Below are positions 12,400-24,186 of a stretch of 64,000 nt of DNA, one piece after another. The DNA is taken from contig NC_081406.1 of NCBI RefSeq assembly GCF_030272615.1, positions 232,056,396-232,120,395 on the forward strand, written 5' to 3'. The position numbers were made by a program, and so were the translations under genes. Position 1 is the first letter of the stretch, and the number at the start of each line of letters is the position of its first letter. The stretch is from Cryptomeria japonica (Eukaryota > Streptophyta > Pinopsida > Cupressales > Cupressaceae). The notes beneath the pieces are model-generated. The model saw only the letters and a program-made list of their open reading frames with translations, was not told the origin of the DNA and ran no database searches.

Positions 12400-13920
12400 C
12401 ATGCTTCCTATCGTGGATTTCTGGATCTCCAAGAAAATTTATAAAGTAATCAACCTACAGATTTTAATGAAATGGACGACTTGTATTGTGAACAAGGCTT
12501 ACAATATTAGAATGTGTTCTAGAATGTTTCATTAAATCAAAGATTTTGAGAGCTTCCTTCTGCAAACTATTTGTACACATTCTGCAACGTTTTATTTTCT
12601 TCTTTGAAATCATGCATCTATGAGGCAGTATGTCATACCGTAAATGCTTTCATTCTGTGGATTTATGGTAAGACCATATTTGTTTGAAGGCATTTTGTCA
12701 AATAGTTGACGTGATTTGAATTGTTTCAATTCTTCCATTTTTGTCATAAGCAAGGAAAATGCTGGTGAATATCACAAAATCTAGCTTTACACCTATAATT
12801 GCATTTCCTTAAAAATTTATGGAGCTTCTTCATCAACGGTATAGTGGATATCTAGCAATCCTTGCATTACGTGAGATGACATCTCTTTGAAACATTTTGT
12901 CAAATGGTTTGCTTACCTTGTCTAAACTTCTACATTCTGCAGCATATGACATTTTGTCAAACATGTCATGTCGTGAGATGACATCAATTTGAGGCATTCA
13001 ATCAAACAATCTGCATGTGGCTGATATGCTTTGATGGATGTTAATACCCCGTTTCAAATTTTTTCTTTATTTTTGACAAATCCATTTTGTGGATATCCTA
13101 CAATCTTCGAATTTCATGAGACCACATTTCTATGATCAAAGCATGCCATGAGATGACGTTTCTTTGAAGAATTTTGTCAGACTATTAACGTGCCTTGTGC
13201 ACTACCTATGCTCCCATGATGCATTCATGTCTGCCACGGTATATTGTCAATAGTTCACATGCCACTACAATGCTTCCATGGTTTGCATTTGCTGAGTGAC
13301 ATATTTCCTTGAGGAGATTTGTCAAACAATTAAACGCCTTGTCTATGCTTCCACTATTGCGTTTCACGTGGTGTTTTTCCAAACACTCCACATGAATTGT
13401 CTACGCCTCCACATTCTACAACATGTCTACCAGAGTAGTGGCAATCACGACATCTGAAGAAGTTCCTTTATCTTTATGCAAACCGAAAGGATGCTTGCAA
13501 AGGTCATGGAATTTGGCAATATACCTGTCAATTGCATCTCTTTGGAGCATTTTGTCATATAGTTCACTTGCCTTGTGTGAACTTCCACAATTTGAAATTC
13601 TATCATATACCAGAGCAGCCATAACTATTATGTCTAATACAATTCCTTTATCTTCTATGCTTTACCTAAACCGTGACTAGCTTTATGACTTCCCTATTGG
13701 TTTGCGGCAGAAAGATCGCCATCTTTGATTTCTACGGATTCTCTTATAAATTATACTATGTTTCTTCAAGGCATTCGATCGAACAACTCGCATGTCGTTA
13801 GTATTCTTTCCTCATCCTACACACAATCCTCCTAAAAGATCAAGTGATATACTTCATTTTTCTCCCATGGTTTACATGTATATCAAACTTCAATGTTTTG
13901 ACAAAACCTTGTATCTTCAA
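12400..13920 (-). pseudogene. Degraded pentatricopeptide-repeat (PPR) gene
   Basis: Minus-strand fragments keep the signature of plant PPR proteins, which bind organellar RNA. 13622-13416 reads SSDVVIATTLVDML near its end, close to the PPR word DVVIATTLVDMYAKCG, and SHKASELYDKMLQRDAID, matching the repeat's A-ELFDKMPQRD helix turn. 13391-13206 contains GSIDKAFNCLTNLLKE, another repeat half. Comparable minus-strand versions of the FDKMPQR word recur at about 12690, 12890, 12990 and 13160. The 13860-13920 area may be the N-terminus. No frame stays open for more than 69 codons, so the gene is dead. It lies wholly inside the 4.3-kb insertion and resembles a second relic at 20280-20680. Confidence 0.65.
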
Positions 13921-14122
13921 TCTGGTTCGAAGCTCCCATTGGCGAAGGCGTAGGTGAGTGTCACTGTCGTGTTCCAAAGTTCCCTTGTTGCACAGGCTAG
14001 GATGATGGAGTCAAAAACTTGACCAATTACAAACATCTGCAATTTCATCCAACACAGATTCAAAACCTGGAATTTGAAGCTCTTTCCTCTCTTTTATTCT
14101 TTCTTTTTGATAAAATCTATAA

Positions 14123-14355
14123 GAGGTTAAGAATGCTAAAAAACTGGGCATTTCGAACCTTCTTGACAAAGTGGGGCCCGCAAGGTTAAGAAATGAGGAT
14201 AGAAATGCTCAAAAAGTGAGCATTTCTAACCTTTTTTTGTGAAAGGTTAGAAATACGGGTTAGAAATGCTCAACAAGTGAGCATTTCTAACCTTCTTGGC
14301 AAAAGGTTAAGAAACGAGGTTAAGAATGCTCAAAAAGTGAGCATTTCTAACCTTG
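14123..14355. repeat. Array of four tandem hairpin units
   Basis: Units about 60-73 bp apart, each an inverted repeat of the form GGTTAGAAATGCTC, short loop AACAAGT or AAAAAGT, GAGCATTTCTAACC. The unit at 14258-14292 has perfect 14-bp arms; the first (14123-14160) has diverged arms. Non-coding. Confidence 0.85.
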
Positions 14356-14929
14356 TGCTTCAACGAGCTATCCTTTACACCTTGGAAACCATTTTTAATT
14401 GAGAATGAATCAAGGAAGAATGCCACCAATGTCTAAAGACGATTTTCTTATCGCAAATGACCAAACATATTGAAATAATTTAAATATTTTAAATATATCG
14501 CTTTGGCTAGAGAAAAATGGCATAACTTTCAAACGATAGGGAGTTAGGTTCTGAAATTCAAAAAATGCATCAATGAAAGGGAAAAAGGTCCACACAATTA
14601 TTTACACCTCATGATGAAGCCTTAAATGAGATATTTTAATCATTTGGGAGCAACAGACACCAAAAATTGAAAGTTTAAAATATGACAAAGTAAGAACTGG
14701 GTTCAAGTGAAAGTTGGACATGTGATACAAAATGATGTTTAGATCCTGGCTGTCAAGTGATTTCCCTCAATTTATGATAATTCTACAAAATATTCCATTT
14801 TTCATATTTTGACTAGTAATGACCTTGGACAGCACGCTCATTACTTACACATAACTTCCATTGGATCTTCATTCAGCCTTGGGATCAATTTGAAATTTAA
14901 ATTTAGGTATGCCAAATGTGGGGGCAACA
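14356..14929. other. Right part of the insertion, no gene seen
   Basis: Unremarkable AT-rich sequence up to the TTGCCCCCACA end (minus strand). Confidence 0.5.
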
Positions 14930-15285
14930 AAGCCACACCAACACCACTTATGCATCTTGTAAACATTCCTTAGTGAAAGATCTACCGATAAAACCTTAAA
15001 CCAATATTGGTAAGGGTTTAAAAGAGTGTATGATAGCAACTGATTACCAAGTCAATACCAACTGACCAAAACATGCTCAAGGAACATGTAACACGTGAAA
15101 TCAAACATACTCCATTGATCCAAATATGTAGGACATGTCCAACACATAGTCTCTTCTGTCGGTAACACTAGATCTTCTACCGGTAACCAAAACCCGATTG
15201 TCGCTAACCAACCATAACAGCTAGTGTTGACATCAATGATAAAACATCAATGCAACACATAATCAATTCATCCATAATGCCAACG
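14930..15285 (-). repeat. Copia 5' LTR, outer part
   Basis: Continuation of the LTR begun at 9711, matching 4776-5126. The terminal CAACA of the left copy reads CAACG here. The sequence changes abruptly at 15286 into gypsy integrase, so the copia element had inserted into an older gypsy copy. Confidence 0.88.
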
Positions 15286-17078
15286 TTTTTCTCCCAATCT
15301 TGCTAGTTGCGTGGATTTTCTCTCAAGACTAGATCTCCCAGTTGAAACACTCTAGGATTGACCTTGTGATTGCAACTTCTCACTATCCTTTGTTGATATG
15401 CCTTCTAGTGATCAGAAGTGGCGACGCTCTTGTAGCAACTCTAGTTCTTGTAACATGGATACTCTCTGCTCCTCATCTAGAATGAGTCCCTTTAATGACA
15501 CCCATAGAGAAGGTATCTCTACCTCAATTGGCAAGATTACTTCTGATCCATAAACAAGGCAATACAGAGTTGCCCCAATGAGTATACGGATGCTAGTACG
15601 ATAAGCCCATAAAGTAGGATTCAGCTAGACATTTCAGTCCCGACCAGCTTCATTGACTGTCTTCTTAAAAAAAAAATGGATTGTTTTGTTGGATGCCTCA
15701 GCTTGACCATTCCCTTGACGAGAGTAGGGTGTTGAGAATCAATGTTGGATTTGGAATCACTCACATAGTTCTTGCACATTTTGATTCTTAAAAGGTCTTC
15801 CATTATCAGTGATAAGTGAGATGGGAATATCGTAGCGACAGATGATATAGTTGAGGATAAAAGAAGCTATATTCTTTCCAATAACTATTGTTAGAGGCAC
15901 TGTCCTAATTAATTTAGTAATGTACTTTATAGTAGTAAAAATGAAATTGTGTTCATTTGAATATGAAGGGTGAATCTTTCCTACCAAGTCGAGTCCCCAT
16001 TAAGAAAATGGCTATAATCCTGCTAAAGGATGCAGCTCTTGCATTGGTCCATGTATTAGATTGTCATGAATCTGATATTGTTTACATTTCTTGCCATATG
16101 TGAAAGAATCTCTTTCCATAGTGGGCCAATAATAACCCAAGTGTATGAGTTTATTGGCTAGCATAAGACCACTTGAAAGTGTGTCATAAATACCTTCATG
16201 AACTTTGTTTAAGGCCTTTTCGGATTCATCACGTTCGAGGCACCTAACGAGAGTTCTATCTAGACCTCGTCTATAAAGGGTATTAGCGATAATGGTATAA
16301 CACGAGGATTGACAGATAAAGTTCCATTTCTGGTTTCAAGACAGGTCTAGAGGAAGAATATTATCTTTTAGGTAAAGATAAGTTTGGTCATAGTGAGAGG
16401 AATCAACTTCAAATATATTGTAGACGATTTGTGTGTCAGGGGAATCATAAGCAAGAAAAAATAGTTCTTCCACCAAGAATTCATAATGCTCTTGATTCTC
16501 TTGAGTTTGTAGGAGAGATGCTATTGTTTCCATGGCATCAGCTACCTTGTTCTCATTTCATGGGATCTATGTAAAAGTGATCTCAGCAAAGTATTGTTTG
16601 AAATCATCCACCAGTTTCTTATAGGGCATGAGCTTATCATCTTTTGTTTGGTACTCATCATTTATATGGTTGATGACTAACTAAGAATCTCCATAGATGT
16701 GCAACTCTGTGATATTCCATTCAATAGCAATCTTAATTCCAATGACTAGAAGGTTTTATACTCTGCAGTATTGTTTGTACTGTGGGAAGTTCAATTTGTA
16801 TGGTTTAGGGATAGTGTGAGCCTAACATGTTATAAATAGAATCCCTACACCCGATCCATGTTATGTGTAGGAACCATCAAAATATAGCTCCCAATACTTC
16901 TTGCTGATTGTGGGAACATCTACACTAGGAAATTCAATGTGTAATGGTGTATCGTCATGCAGAGGCACTTTGACTACTTGATCTGTAATTACTTGTCCTT
17001 GTATAGCCTTATGGTAAACATACTTAATGTCAAATTCACTTAGCACCATTACCCATTTTTCTAGTTGGTCGATCAATG
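15286..17078 (-). pseudogene. Ty3/gypsy fragment: RNase H to integrase, broken
   Basis: Minus strand is parallel to the gypsy element at 39560-41320. 17076-16861: KWVMVLSEFDIKYVYHKAIQG, then LYFDGSYT (end of RT and start of RNase H). 16533-16336: METIASLLQTQENQEHYEFL (RNase H end). 15987-15757: GKIHPSYSNEHNF ... SLITDNGRPFKNQNVQELCE (integrase core with its second Asp in ITDNG). 15650-15300 continues with frame breaks as LWAYRTSIRI and EVEIPSLWVSL (integrase C-terminal region). The 3' part is removed by the copia insertion at 15286 and the RT upstream of 17078 is missing. Many stops; inactive. Confidence 0.9.
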
Positions 17079-18510
17079 GGATGTGTACACTAGAATTCCC
17101 TCCACTCTTTTAGTCTTCCAAATGTTGAGGCACTCGTGACTGTTGATGTTTTTAATAAAGATAAACAGGTTTTGCAGGGACCTGAAACCTAAAGTTTTGT
17201 AGACCAAGGCCAGCAGCCAAAAAAGCATTAAACATAAGCAAAATTTGGAGGTACCCTCGTCCTGACTCCGACTCCTGGTCCTAGTACAGGGACCCAAACT
17301 AGTCTTCCCTCCAACAGCACTCTAGCCACCCTCTGAAGCATTCTTTTTTTGTTTTTCCCCCAAGGGACAATCACTGGATATGGGTCTGGTTCTATAGTCG
17401 GCCATCATGGCATTGATTTTTTCCAAACCTTCCAACACTATTACTCATCGCCTCCTGGTTGATTTCCACCAGATTATTCATGTTGCCTTTGATGTCATTC
17501 ACATACTCTTCCAGCTTTTCAATTCTGTGCTCGTGGAAGATCTTCATAGTTTCGACATCTTGAGATATTTTCTAAATCATACTCATGATCTTCTTAGTTT
17601 TACTAGGCCCAGGGGATTCCGTGAAAGTTTTAATAATCCCTTAATCCCATCTTTTAGGGTTCCAATTTCCTTATCCACCCACTTCCAGCAGTTCTCTTGG
17701 CCCTCTTGGCCCCTAGTGACCTCCAAAATTAAGTCTTCCAGCACCTTCTTCCCTTTTTTATCACCTTCATTATCCTTATTCATGGTCCCCTGTTTCTCGT
17801 TATCCACATTGATGGGGATGTCTAACCTAATCTCGTGGTCCTTGTTGTTTGGACCCACTTGACTTGGTTAATTTTATTTTCTTCCTGATGAGGGTCTCCA
17901 GGTCTTGCATTTTCTTGCTACTGGACTTAAATTTGCTTGCCGCCCACCTTAGAGGATTGCTTTTCCTACTACTGTTAGTTCTTGGGGTCACCATAGGCTC
18001 CCCTTCTTTCTCTGGTCTATACTCAGGGTCCTTCAAATCCTTGATATCATGCCAATCTAGGGTAGTGCCACTATCATCCTCTTCCATCTCTGTGTCAAAA
18101 ACAAACTGCACCTCAGGGTTAGAAGGAAGAAATGTGGGTTTTATCCATGGGGGAGGGTTTCATTTCAAGAGCTTTGGCATACTCCATGATTAACATGATA
18201 AGCCACTCATGAAGCACCAGATTATCCTAGTTCTCAACATGTTTTGCTAAACTATTTTCCAAGGACGAAACCAAGTAGAAAGGGATGGAAATAATTTTAC
18301 CATGCCTAAAATGGTTTAAAATTGTAAAATGATACGAGAAAATACTAGCATATCTGCCATCAAGAGTGATATACTTCATGATGAATTATGCCATGTCAGT
18401 TTAGAGGGAATTCAGGTCTTTCTTGTTGTAGCCACCATCCGCCATTTTATTCACCCTCCGTCGTTCCTTTTCCTTGTCAAACAAAACAACGATGGCCTCC
18501 TCACCCGACT
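17079..18510 (-). pseudogene. Unrecognised degraded ORF with coiled-coil character
   Basis: Reading the minus strand from about 18500: a start (MADGGYNKKD), then interrupted stretches including LDGRYASIFSYHFTILNHFR and ALEMKPSPMDKTH, then an open frame 18111-17827 (acidic EMEEDDSG ... then basic PLRWAASKFKSSSKK) that shifts into 17858-17583 (Glu/Lys-rich, GTMNKDNEGDKKGKKVLEDL). The coding trace extends to about 17300 through stops. I associate this layout loosely with gag-like or ORF1-like proteins of plant retroelements but cannot name the family. Adjacent to, and in the same orientation as, the gypsy fragment. Confidence 0.4.
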
Positions 18511-19125
18511 TCCTCTCTCTATAAAATTTCTTGCCCTCAATAGCAAGTATATGTTGATGTTTAATACACAATATTTAAGTGAATGTTCTAATCGAGATAG
18601 TTTACACTAACTCAACATAAAGAAAATTATTAAATTAAATGTCTATGTTTCTTCAATATATTACCTCTAATTATTCGTTAGAATTTGTAAGGTTACATAA
18701 TAGAGTATGCTAATTTAAAGAAATACCTATTTCTTCCCAAGCAGCAGTAGTTTCGTTTGGAGGAGCAATAGTGGGCATCATTATTAAGATAATAAGATAA
18801 GATGCTTTTACATCGCACATGTATATAACATCACATTTCTGAATTGGATTTCAATGGTCTAGCTCAATTAGACTTTTGCTCATCTAGATTCCTCTCGACT
18901 TTATTGGTTCACGGTTTCTTCCCTTCATGGTGACTTCTCCTTTGTCTCACGAGTGCCTTCCTGTTCATGGCAGATTCAATGAGTTAATGGTAATGATACA
19001 AGTTGATTTATTTGTCCGGTGGATCTTCTGTGTTGTTGGCATAGTCTCATATGTTTTGTTTTCATTGTGGATCATTATAAGGCGAATGCATTATGTACTT
19101 TTGATCACGGGTCTTCTTTTAGGTT
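18511..19125. other. No gene seen
   Basis: AT-rich; an open plus-strand stretch at 18927-19154 is hydrophobic but without recognisable features. Confidence 0.4.
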
Positions 19126-19920
19126 TCATCCAAAAGAAGAATCCTTGGAATTAGAATTCTTTGAGAGATTTTTTTCTTGTGGATCTTGAGCCTCCCTTGT
19201 TATAGTAAAAGTGCGGTGACCATCAACTCTCTTGATCAGACGGGGGACGTGAATCTTACATATGTGCGGTCCATCACTAGCTTTCATCTCTAACAGCAAT
19301 GAGCATTCAGATACTTGTGAATGACCAGCTTGACTTTGATTTCCACTCATGTATTCTTCATGTCTTGCTTGCTTACTTCCACGCTCTTCTTGGACTTGAA
19401 GTAAACTTTTCTTAAACAGGCCAGACGGTGATGTCGTCCGTTTTTGGCTTTTCATTGGAGCAGATTTTCGTAATGGGTCCGGATTTTACATTGTTTATTT
19501 TTTCCAATTTGCTTAAAGGTAGGTTTTTTCTTTGTGGGTCCTTCTACTTGCATTGAGTATTTTTCGCTTTGCCTTTGAGCAGGATTTTTCTAGGCGTGCT
19601 CCCTCAAACACACTCTCTGGAATCTGGTCACTCTATTTTAAAGAACTTCTGGATCTACTTTTTCTTGCTATGCTTATGCATGATTTCTAAGAAAAAGTTC
19701 TGCCTACTTTTGCTTGGAACCCCACAAATGGTGAACCTCCTTGATCCCATTGATGCCTCCCACCTCCGAGCTCTCCATCTTGATGTAAATCAAAACGCAA
19801 AAGTTTTTCATGTGGAGGCGATTGAACGACTTTGCAAATCTTTGACTCTACCTCTAATGGACTAGGGCAACGAATTCTAAATTTGGCAATTTTAGGAAAC
19901 TTCCCTAAGATGTTGCCCAA
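19126..19920 (-). pseudogene. Unrecognised minus-strand open stretches
   Basis: 19455-19126 is open for 109 codons (SECSLLLEMKASDGPHICKI, then HVPRLIKRVDGHRTF); 19920-19687 for 77 codons (MGNILGKFPKIAKFRIRCPS). The latter's GNILGKF opening recalls plant LINE ORF1 (DUF4283-type) proteins, a weak resemblance. They are in different frames, separated by stops at 19456-19686. Probably remnants of one transposon protein, but I cannot assign it. Confidence 0.3.
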
Positions 19921-20279
19921 AACATAGTGAATATTTCATTACTAACATTTTAATAAAATCTTATTTTATTATATAAAACTTATAGATCATATAGTACGCT
20001 AAGTAGATTAATTTGTAAAACAAAATTAAACTAAGGTTGTGTTATAGTTGTAAGGTTTGTTAAATGTTATAAGAATAGTGAGAGATTTGTTAAAATAGTA
20101 AATTTGTGATATGGAAGAAAATATTATTTTTGTTAGGTGAAATCAACAAACCAAAATAATTATTATTCTACCAAACAACAAGGACATTAAACACACATCA
20201 TAGATCACAACCAACAAAGGTTTTGGGTAGTACTTAGATGATAATAGTATTCATTCATATAATTCCATCCACTATTCAT
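19921..20279. other. AT-rich, no gene seen
   Basis: No ORF or repeat structure recognised. Confidence 0.5.
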
Positions 20280-20680
20280 GTTTGACTCACAAGTGTTCCC
20301 CCTTGTTCCAAAGCTCCCATTTTGACATAAATAGGGACGATGTTAGAAAAGTTTGTTGAAATTTAGCTTTACACTTGCGAATTGCATTTTCTCAAAAGTT
20401 TTTAAAATCATTTTCAACATATTCATTTTGTGCATATCCTTTAATCATTGTGCCAATCCCATTTTCTTGAAAATTTTCTAATTACTTTTCAACAAATCCA
20501 ATCATTCCTATCTTACAAACATGGCATACCATGAAACCACACTTCTTTGAGGCATTTTGTCAAACAATTCATGCACCTTGCCTATGCTTTCACATAATAT
20601 TGCATACCTATCTAGGAGGGTATTTACAACTACATATCTAATAAAATTCCTCTATTCTTTATGCTTCATTAGATATTCAT
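20280..20680 (-). pseudogene. Second PPR-gene relic
   Basis: Minus strand at 20610-20548 reads SIGKVHELFDKMPQR, the characteristic A-ELFDKMP(Q/E)R segment of a PPR repeat. The flanks align by eye with the relic in the 4.3-kb insertion: for example TAGCTTTACAC at 20364 and 12782, CATTTTGT before TGCATATCC or GGATATCC (20425; 13083), and AATTCCT(C/T)TAT (20654; 13638). No long frame remains. It is likely another copy, or source, of the same PPR-bearing sequence. Confidence 0.6.
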
Positions 20681-22497
20681 ACCCTATTATGAAGATATAT
20701 GCACTTGTAGCTTAGTGCATATTGACAAATGCCAACTTATTAGGTTGGAGTCATTTGTTTAAGAGCCCTTCTACATTTTATATATATACTTATTATTAAT
20801 TTATTTTTTAAGAATCCTTCAACACAATGCAATTACAATTAACCAAATGCCTAAAACCTCTACCTTGACTTAAAACTGTCCATGTAAGATTATTCAATGA
20901 CATTTATCTATCAATGCCTTGATGACATGTGGAAGCTTATCAACTATACACATGTTTTTTTTATTATATAAGGGTGCATTGAGTTAAATCAACATTAGGG
21001 CCAATTGCCATGTAAACATTGAGGTAAGGTGAAGAGATTAATTACAAACACTTAAGAGTTTCCCATGGACCCCAACTTTGGACACATGGTGCATCATTAT
21101 AAGATTTTAGGTCAAATTTTCTTAGCAACTAGGCAGTTTAGGCCACAAATTTTTTTATGCACCATCCATTTTAGTTAGAAAAAATATCATTCTTTTGATA
21201 TTTCCTATTTTATTCCAATGGAATTCCTCTAACCCCCATTTAGATTAGTTATTACCCTCAAGTGTTACCACTATCCTTATACTAGTTACATTAGTCAGGT
21301 CCACTAACCCCTAATTGTATGGCTCTGAACCCACGTATATTGTCTTTGGCAATCCCTAGCCCTCTATTAGTGTACCTAGTAAAAATACAAAAGTTTGGAA
21401 AAGGGTGTGTTCAAAGCATTATGGAAGGGAATTTTAATTAGACTTTGTAGAACTTTGCAAGCACCAAAATAAACACACATGTATAATATATACATAGTTA
21501 TTAGCGGTGGCTATCATGACTTGATGGTAGACTTATATTTTATATATACGTATCTTTAATATTTGTGTTGTTTATATTAAAATTATTATAATTTAATATA
21601 ATAATAGCTTCAATAAATTTTGACTAATGTATATAATTATAATTTGAAATTTTACATATTATAAAACATAAATTGATGACCATTCAATTTGTACTTTCAA
21701 TTTGAATTTATAATAGTGTAAGTGATAATTACTTAGGTTCTATTAATTATTTAAAATATAGTACATGAATGTACTTTACCACTAAAGAAAATTATGAGAA
21801 TCATGGAAAAGAAAATGGTTGCACCTCCACGTTCCCACACACCATAAAACATAAATCAATGAACATACAGTTTATAGTTTAAATTTTGAATTAAAAAAAG
21901 TGTGTAAGAAATGATTATTTAGATTCTATGAATTATTTCAAACATACTACATGAATTTATATTTATAAAAAAATTATGAGTAATCATGAAAAAGAAAATG
22001 GCTACATCTCTATGTTTTTCTAATAATCATTTTCATAACCATTCATATTTAAGAAAATAATGACATAAGAATGCTAATTTTATAGAAAGATCCAGTACAT
22101 AAATAAAGATTGAACCAAGATCAATTTGACTAGTGTTATTTATAAGACATCCAATATTATAAAATTTCAAACAAATTGAAAATTACTTTTAATAAAATTT
22201 TAAATATTTGTATGATGACAACTAAAAAAATCATTCCATTGATCTCTTAAGAAACTTTATTTTTTATACTATCCCTTTGATTGATTTTTCTTATAAAATA
22301 CTTTTTGATAAAAATAAATAAATAAATAAAGAACACCAAAAATAGTATAATCTAATAGACAACTTATTGAAAAACGGTAAATATAAATACAAATCAATTA
22401 TAATTATTACATCCTATTTTTGTATGCATCATATCAATATAAAAATGATATAAACTTTTGTATATGCATCATGTTCCTTTAAAAAATGGTCAATAGA
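20681..22497. other. AT-rich intergenic DNA downstream of the U-box gene
   Basis: Contains no recognised gene. Two partly similar segments occur (about 21655-21830 and 21845-22010, both with ATAAAACATAAAT, ATGAATTAT and GAAAATGG words), a diverged direct duplication of about 180 bp. Confidence 0.45.
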
Positions 22498-24138
22498 CTA
22501 TGATGTTAAGCCTTGAGGACAATTGGCTTCTTTCCACTCCTGAATAGCAGATTTAAGAGAACGGTTTGGAAGGAGATTGGTGTGATCTACTCTCGCATTT
22601 GTCATTGGTGAGGTGTTGTGACCAGAATCAAACCATTCCTTGATTGCCTCCAATTCATAGGTAAAGCCATCCGCAGCAAAGTGAGGATCATCCATGACCT
22701 CCTGCAAATTATGCCAATTCCTTACTAATAAAAAATGCATTTGTAAAAGTTGTAAGGATATAAAAAGGATACTTACATGAGAGATGGGACATGTATAGAG
22801 GCTAGGAACTTGTCTTTCTTGAGCAGGCTGGACAATTATTGAGGCAGGTTGGACAACTGTTGGGGCAGGCTGAACAATGGCCGAGGCAGTAGCTTGAAGT
22901 TCATCAAGAGTATTAGTGAGAGTGGGATGAAGATTAGGCCTATCTTGTTGACTGGCTGCTGTGCATTCAAGGGCAAGATATGCTAAGTGTAAAGCCTGAT
23001 CAAAGGGCCATTCCCCAGCTAAAGGATCTAGCAAGTCATCCAAGTGTCCAGTTTCTAGTGATTGTGAAACCTTTCTCACCAATCCAAATGCCTTTTGGCC
23101 TGTGAGAAGTTGAAGAATAATGATCCCCAAGCTATAAACATCTGATTTGTCTGTAAATTCGCCTGTTCTTTGATACTCTGGATCCAGATATGATATATTG
23201 CCTCTTATGAGTGACTCTTGAGGTAGAAGCTTTGCCATGCCCGAATCACTGATCTTACTAGTATTAAATTCATCTAGCAAAATGTTTTCGGGCTTCAAAT
23301 TGCAGTGAAAATTTCCATTTGGCTTTAAACTATGAAGGAAGTGTAATGCTGAGCAAACTTCACTAGCAATGCGAACTCTGACATGCCAGACCAGCGGTGA
23401 AGTGCCATTTTTGCAAAATAGACGATCCGCCAAGCTTCCATTGACCATATATTCAGACACGATACATCCTCTATCCAAGCACTCTCCCACAACCCTTACC
23501 AAATGAACATGTCTAACATCCCTTAATACATCCATCTGCCAAAGCAACATTTAAACCATAAAATGTATAGAATAAGAACTTACAAGAAAACAGACAACAA
23601 AATTTTCAAGGATTAGCCATCAAATTTAGGCCCTGCTCACAACTAGTGACCCTCAGTACTACTGATTATCACTCTATCTCCATTTTTTGTCTATGCAATA
23701 AGGAAAAAGGATAGTAATGGTAAGATAATTTGGTGGGTGTTTTACCTGCTGATGAAATATTTGCTGATCTAGATTGAAGCCATTCTCTCTCCTAATCTTC
23801 ACGGCAACCCCAGTCTCCTCTATTTCACCTTTGTATACCACGCCGTAGTCTCCTTCCCCAACTTTCAAATGCTCTGAAAAATCGCCAGTGGCAGATTTGA
23901 TGTCGTTGAGAGAATATATTCTGTAAAGAAGATTAGCCGAGGAGGAGGGCGAGGTTTCGATCCGCGGCCTCGACTCCATGTAATCTTGAAGCTTTATGAT
24001 TGCGTCATCCTTTTCTCGCATTAGGCAATTGTTTATCCCCTTCAGCCGCTCGATCTCTTCAAGTGCTGTTTCGATCTCCTGCGAGTGCTCTATCTCTATC
24101 TCTGCGAGTAAAGCTTCCAGATCCTCCATGCTCGCCAT
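22498..24138 (-). CDS. U-box receptor-like cytoplasmic (pseudo)kinase, three exons
   Basis: Predicted exons on the minus strand: 24138-23746, 23535-22777, 22701-22498, with GT-AG introns of 210 and 75 bp, all phase 0; product 451 residues. Residues 1-60 are Glu/Leu-rich, a likely coiled coil (EIETALEEIERLKG). A kinase domain follows: glycine loop GEGDYGVVYKG, lysine in VAVKIRR, NLKPENILLD, KISDSG, SYLDPEYQRTGEFTDKSDVY. A linker has three imperfect 7-8-residue repeats (IVQPAP, TVVQPAS, IIVQPAQ). The C-terminal U-box (YTCPISH then EVMDDPHFAADGFTYE, LLPNRSLKSAIQEW) should recruit E2 enzymes for ubiquitin transfer. Compared with the family (about 700-900 residues, usually with an N-terminal USP domain) it is short. 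The HRD-type catalytic Asp is Asn (HCNLKPEN), DFG is DSG, and the alpha-C Glu appears to be Gln (HQQMDVL), so phosphotransfer is doubtful. No premature stop, so it could be expressed. Confidence 0.88.
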
Positions 24139-24186
24139 TGCTGGAGCTCAACGTAACCTCCGTTCTTTTTAACATTACACGACCCA
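24139..24186 (-). promoter_or_regulatory. Presumed 5' UTR of the U-box gene
   Basis: Short stretch between the chosen ATG (24138; a second in-frame ATG lies three codons on) and the 43-bp repeats. No TATA box could be placed with confidence. Confidence 0.35.

Larger units (their letters stand above)
10623..14929 (-). mobile_element. 4.3-kb insertion inside the copia LTR, unclassified
   Basis: The left LTR copy is continuous at 4771-4790, while the right copy is split. AAGCC is present on both sides (10618-10622 and 14930-14934), a 5-bp target duplication. On the minus strand the insert begins TGTTGCCCCCACATTTGG and ends TTTACCAATA, so it has a TG start but no clean CA end. Five-bp duplication and TG start suggest an LTR-type insertion, perhaps a very long solo LTR or a non-autonomous element; I find no gag, pol, primer site or repeated ends inside. 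Contents: hairpin at 10790, AT-rich DNA, a PPR-gene relic (12400-13920) and a hairpin array (14123-14355). Confidence 0.65.
3936..15285 (-). mobile_element. Ty1/copia LTR retrotransposon, old, with nested insertion
   Basis: On the minus strand, order is 5' LTR (9711-15285, split by an insertion), tRNA-Met-type primer site (9697-9708), gag, protease, integrase, reverse transcriptase, RNase H, polypurine tract (5127-5141), 3' LTR (3936-5126). The gag-PR-IN-RT-RH order defines copia. All coding parts carry stops or frameshifts. The two LTRs differ by roughly one base in eight over the first 215 aligned positions compared by eye, so the insertion is old. The outer 75 bp of the 3' LTR are missing at the junction with the CpG-rich block, so no target duplication can be read. 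Confidence 0.92.
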
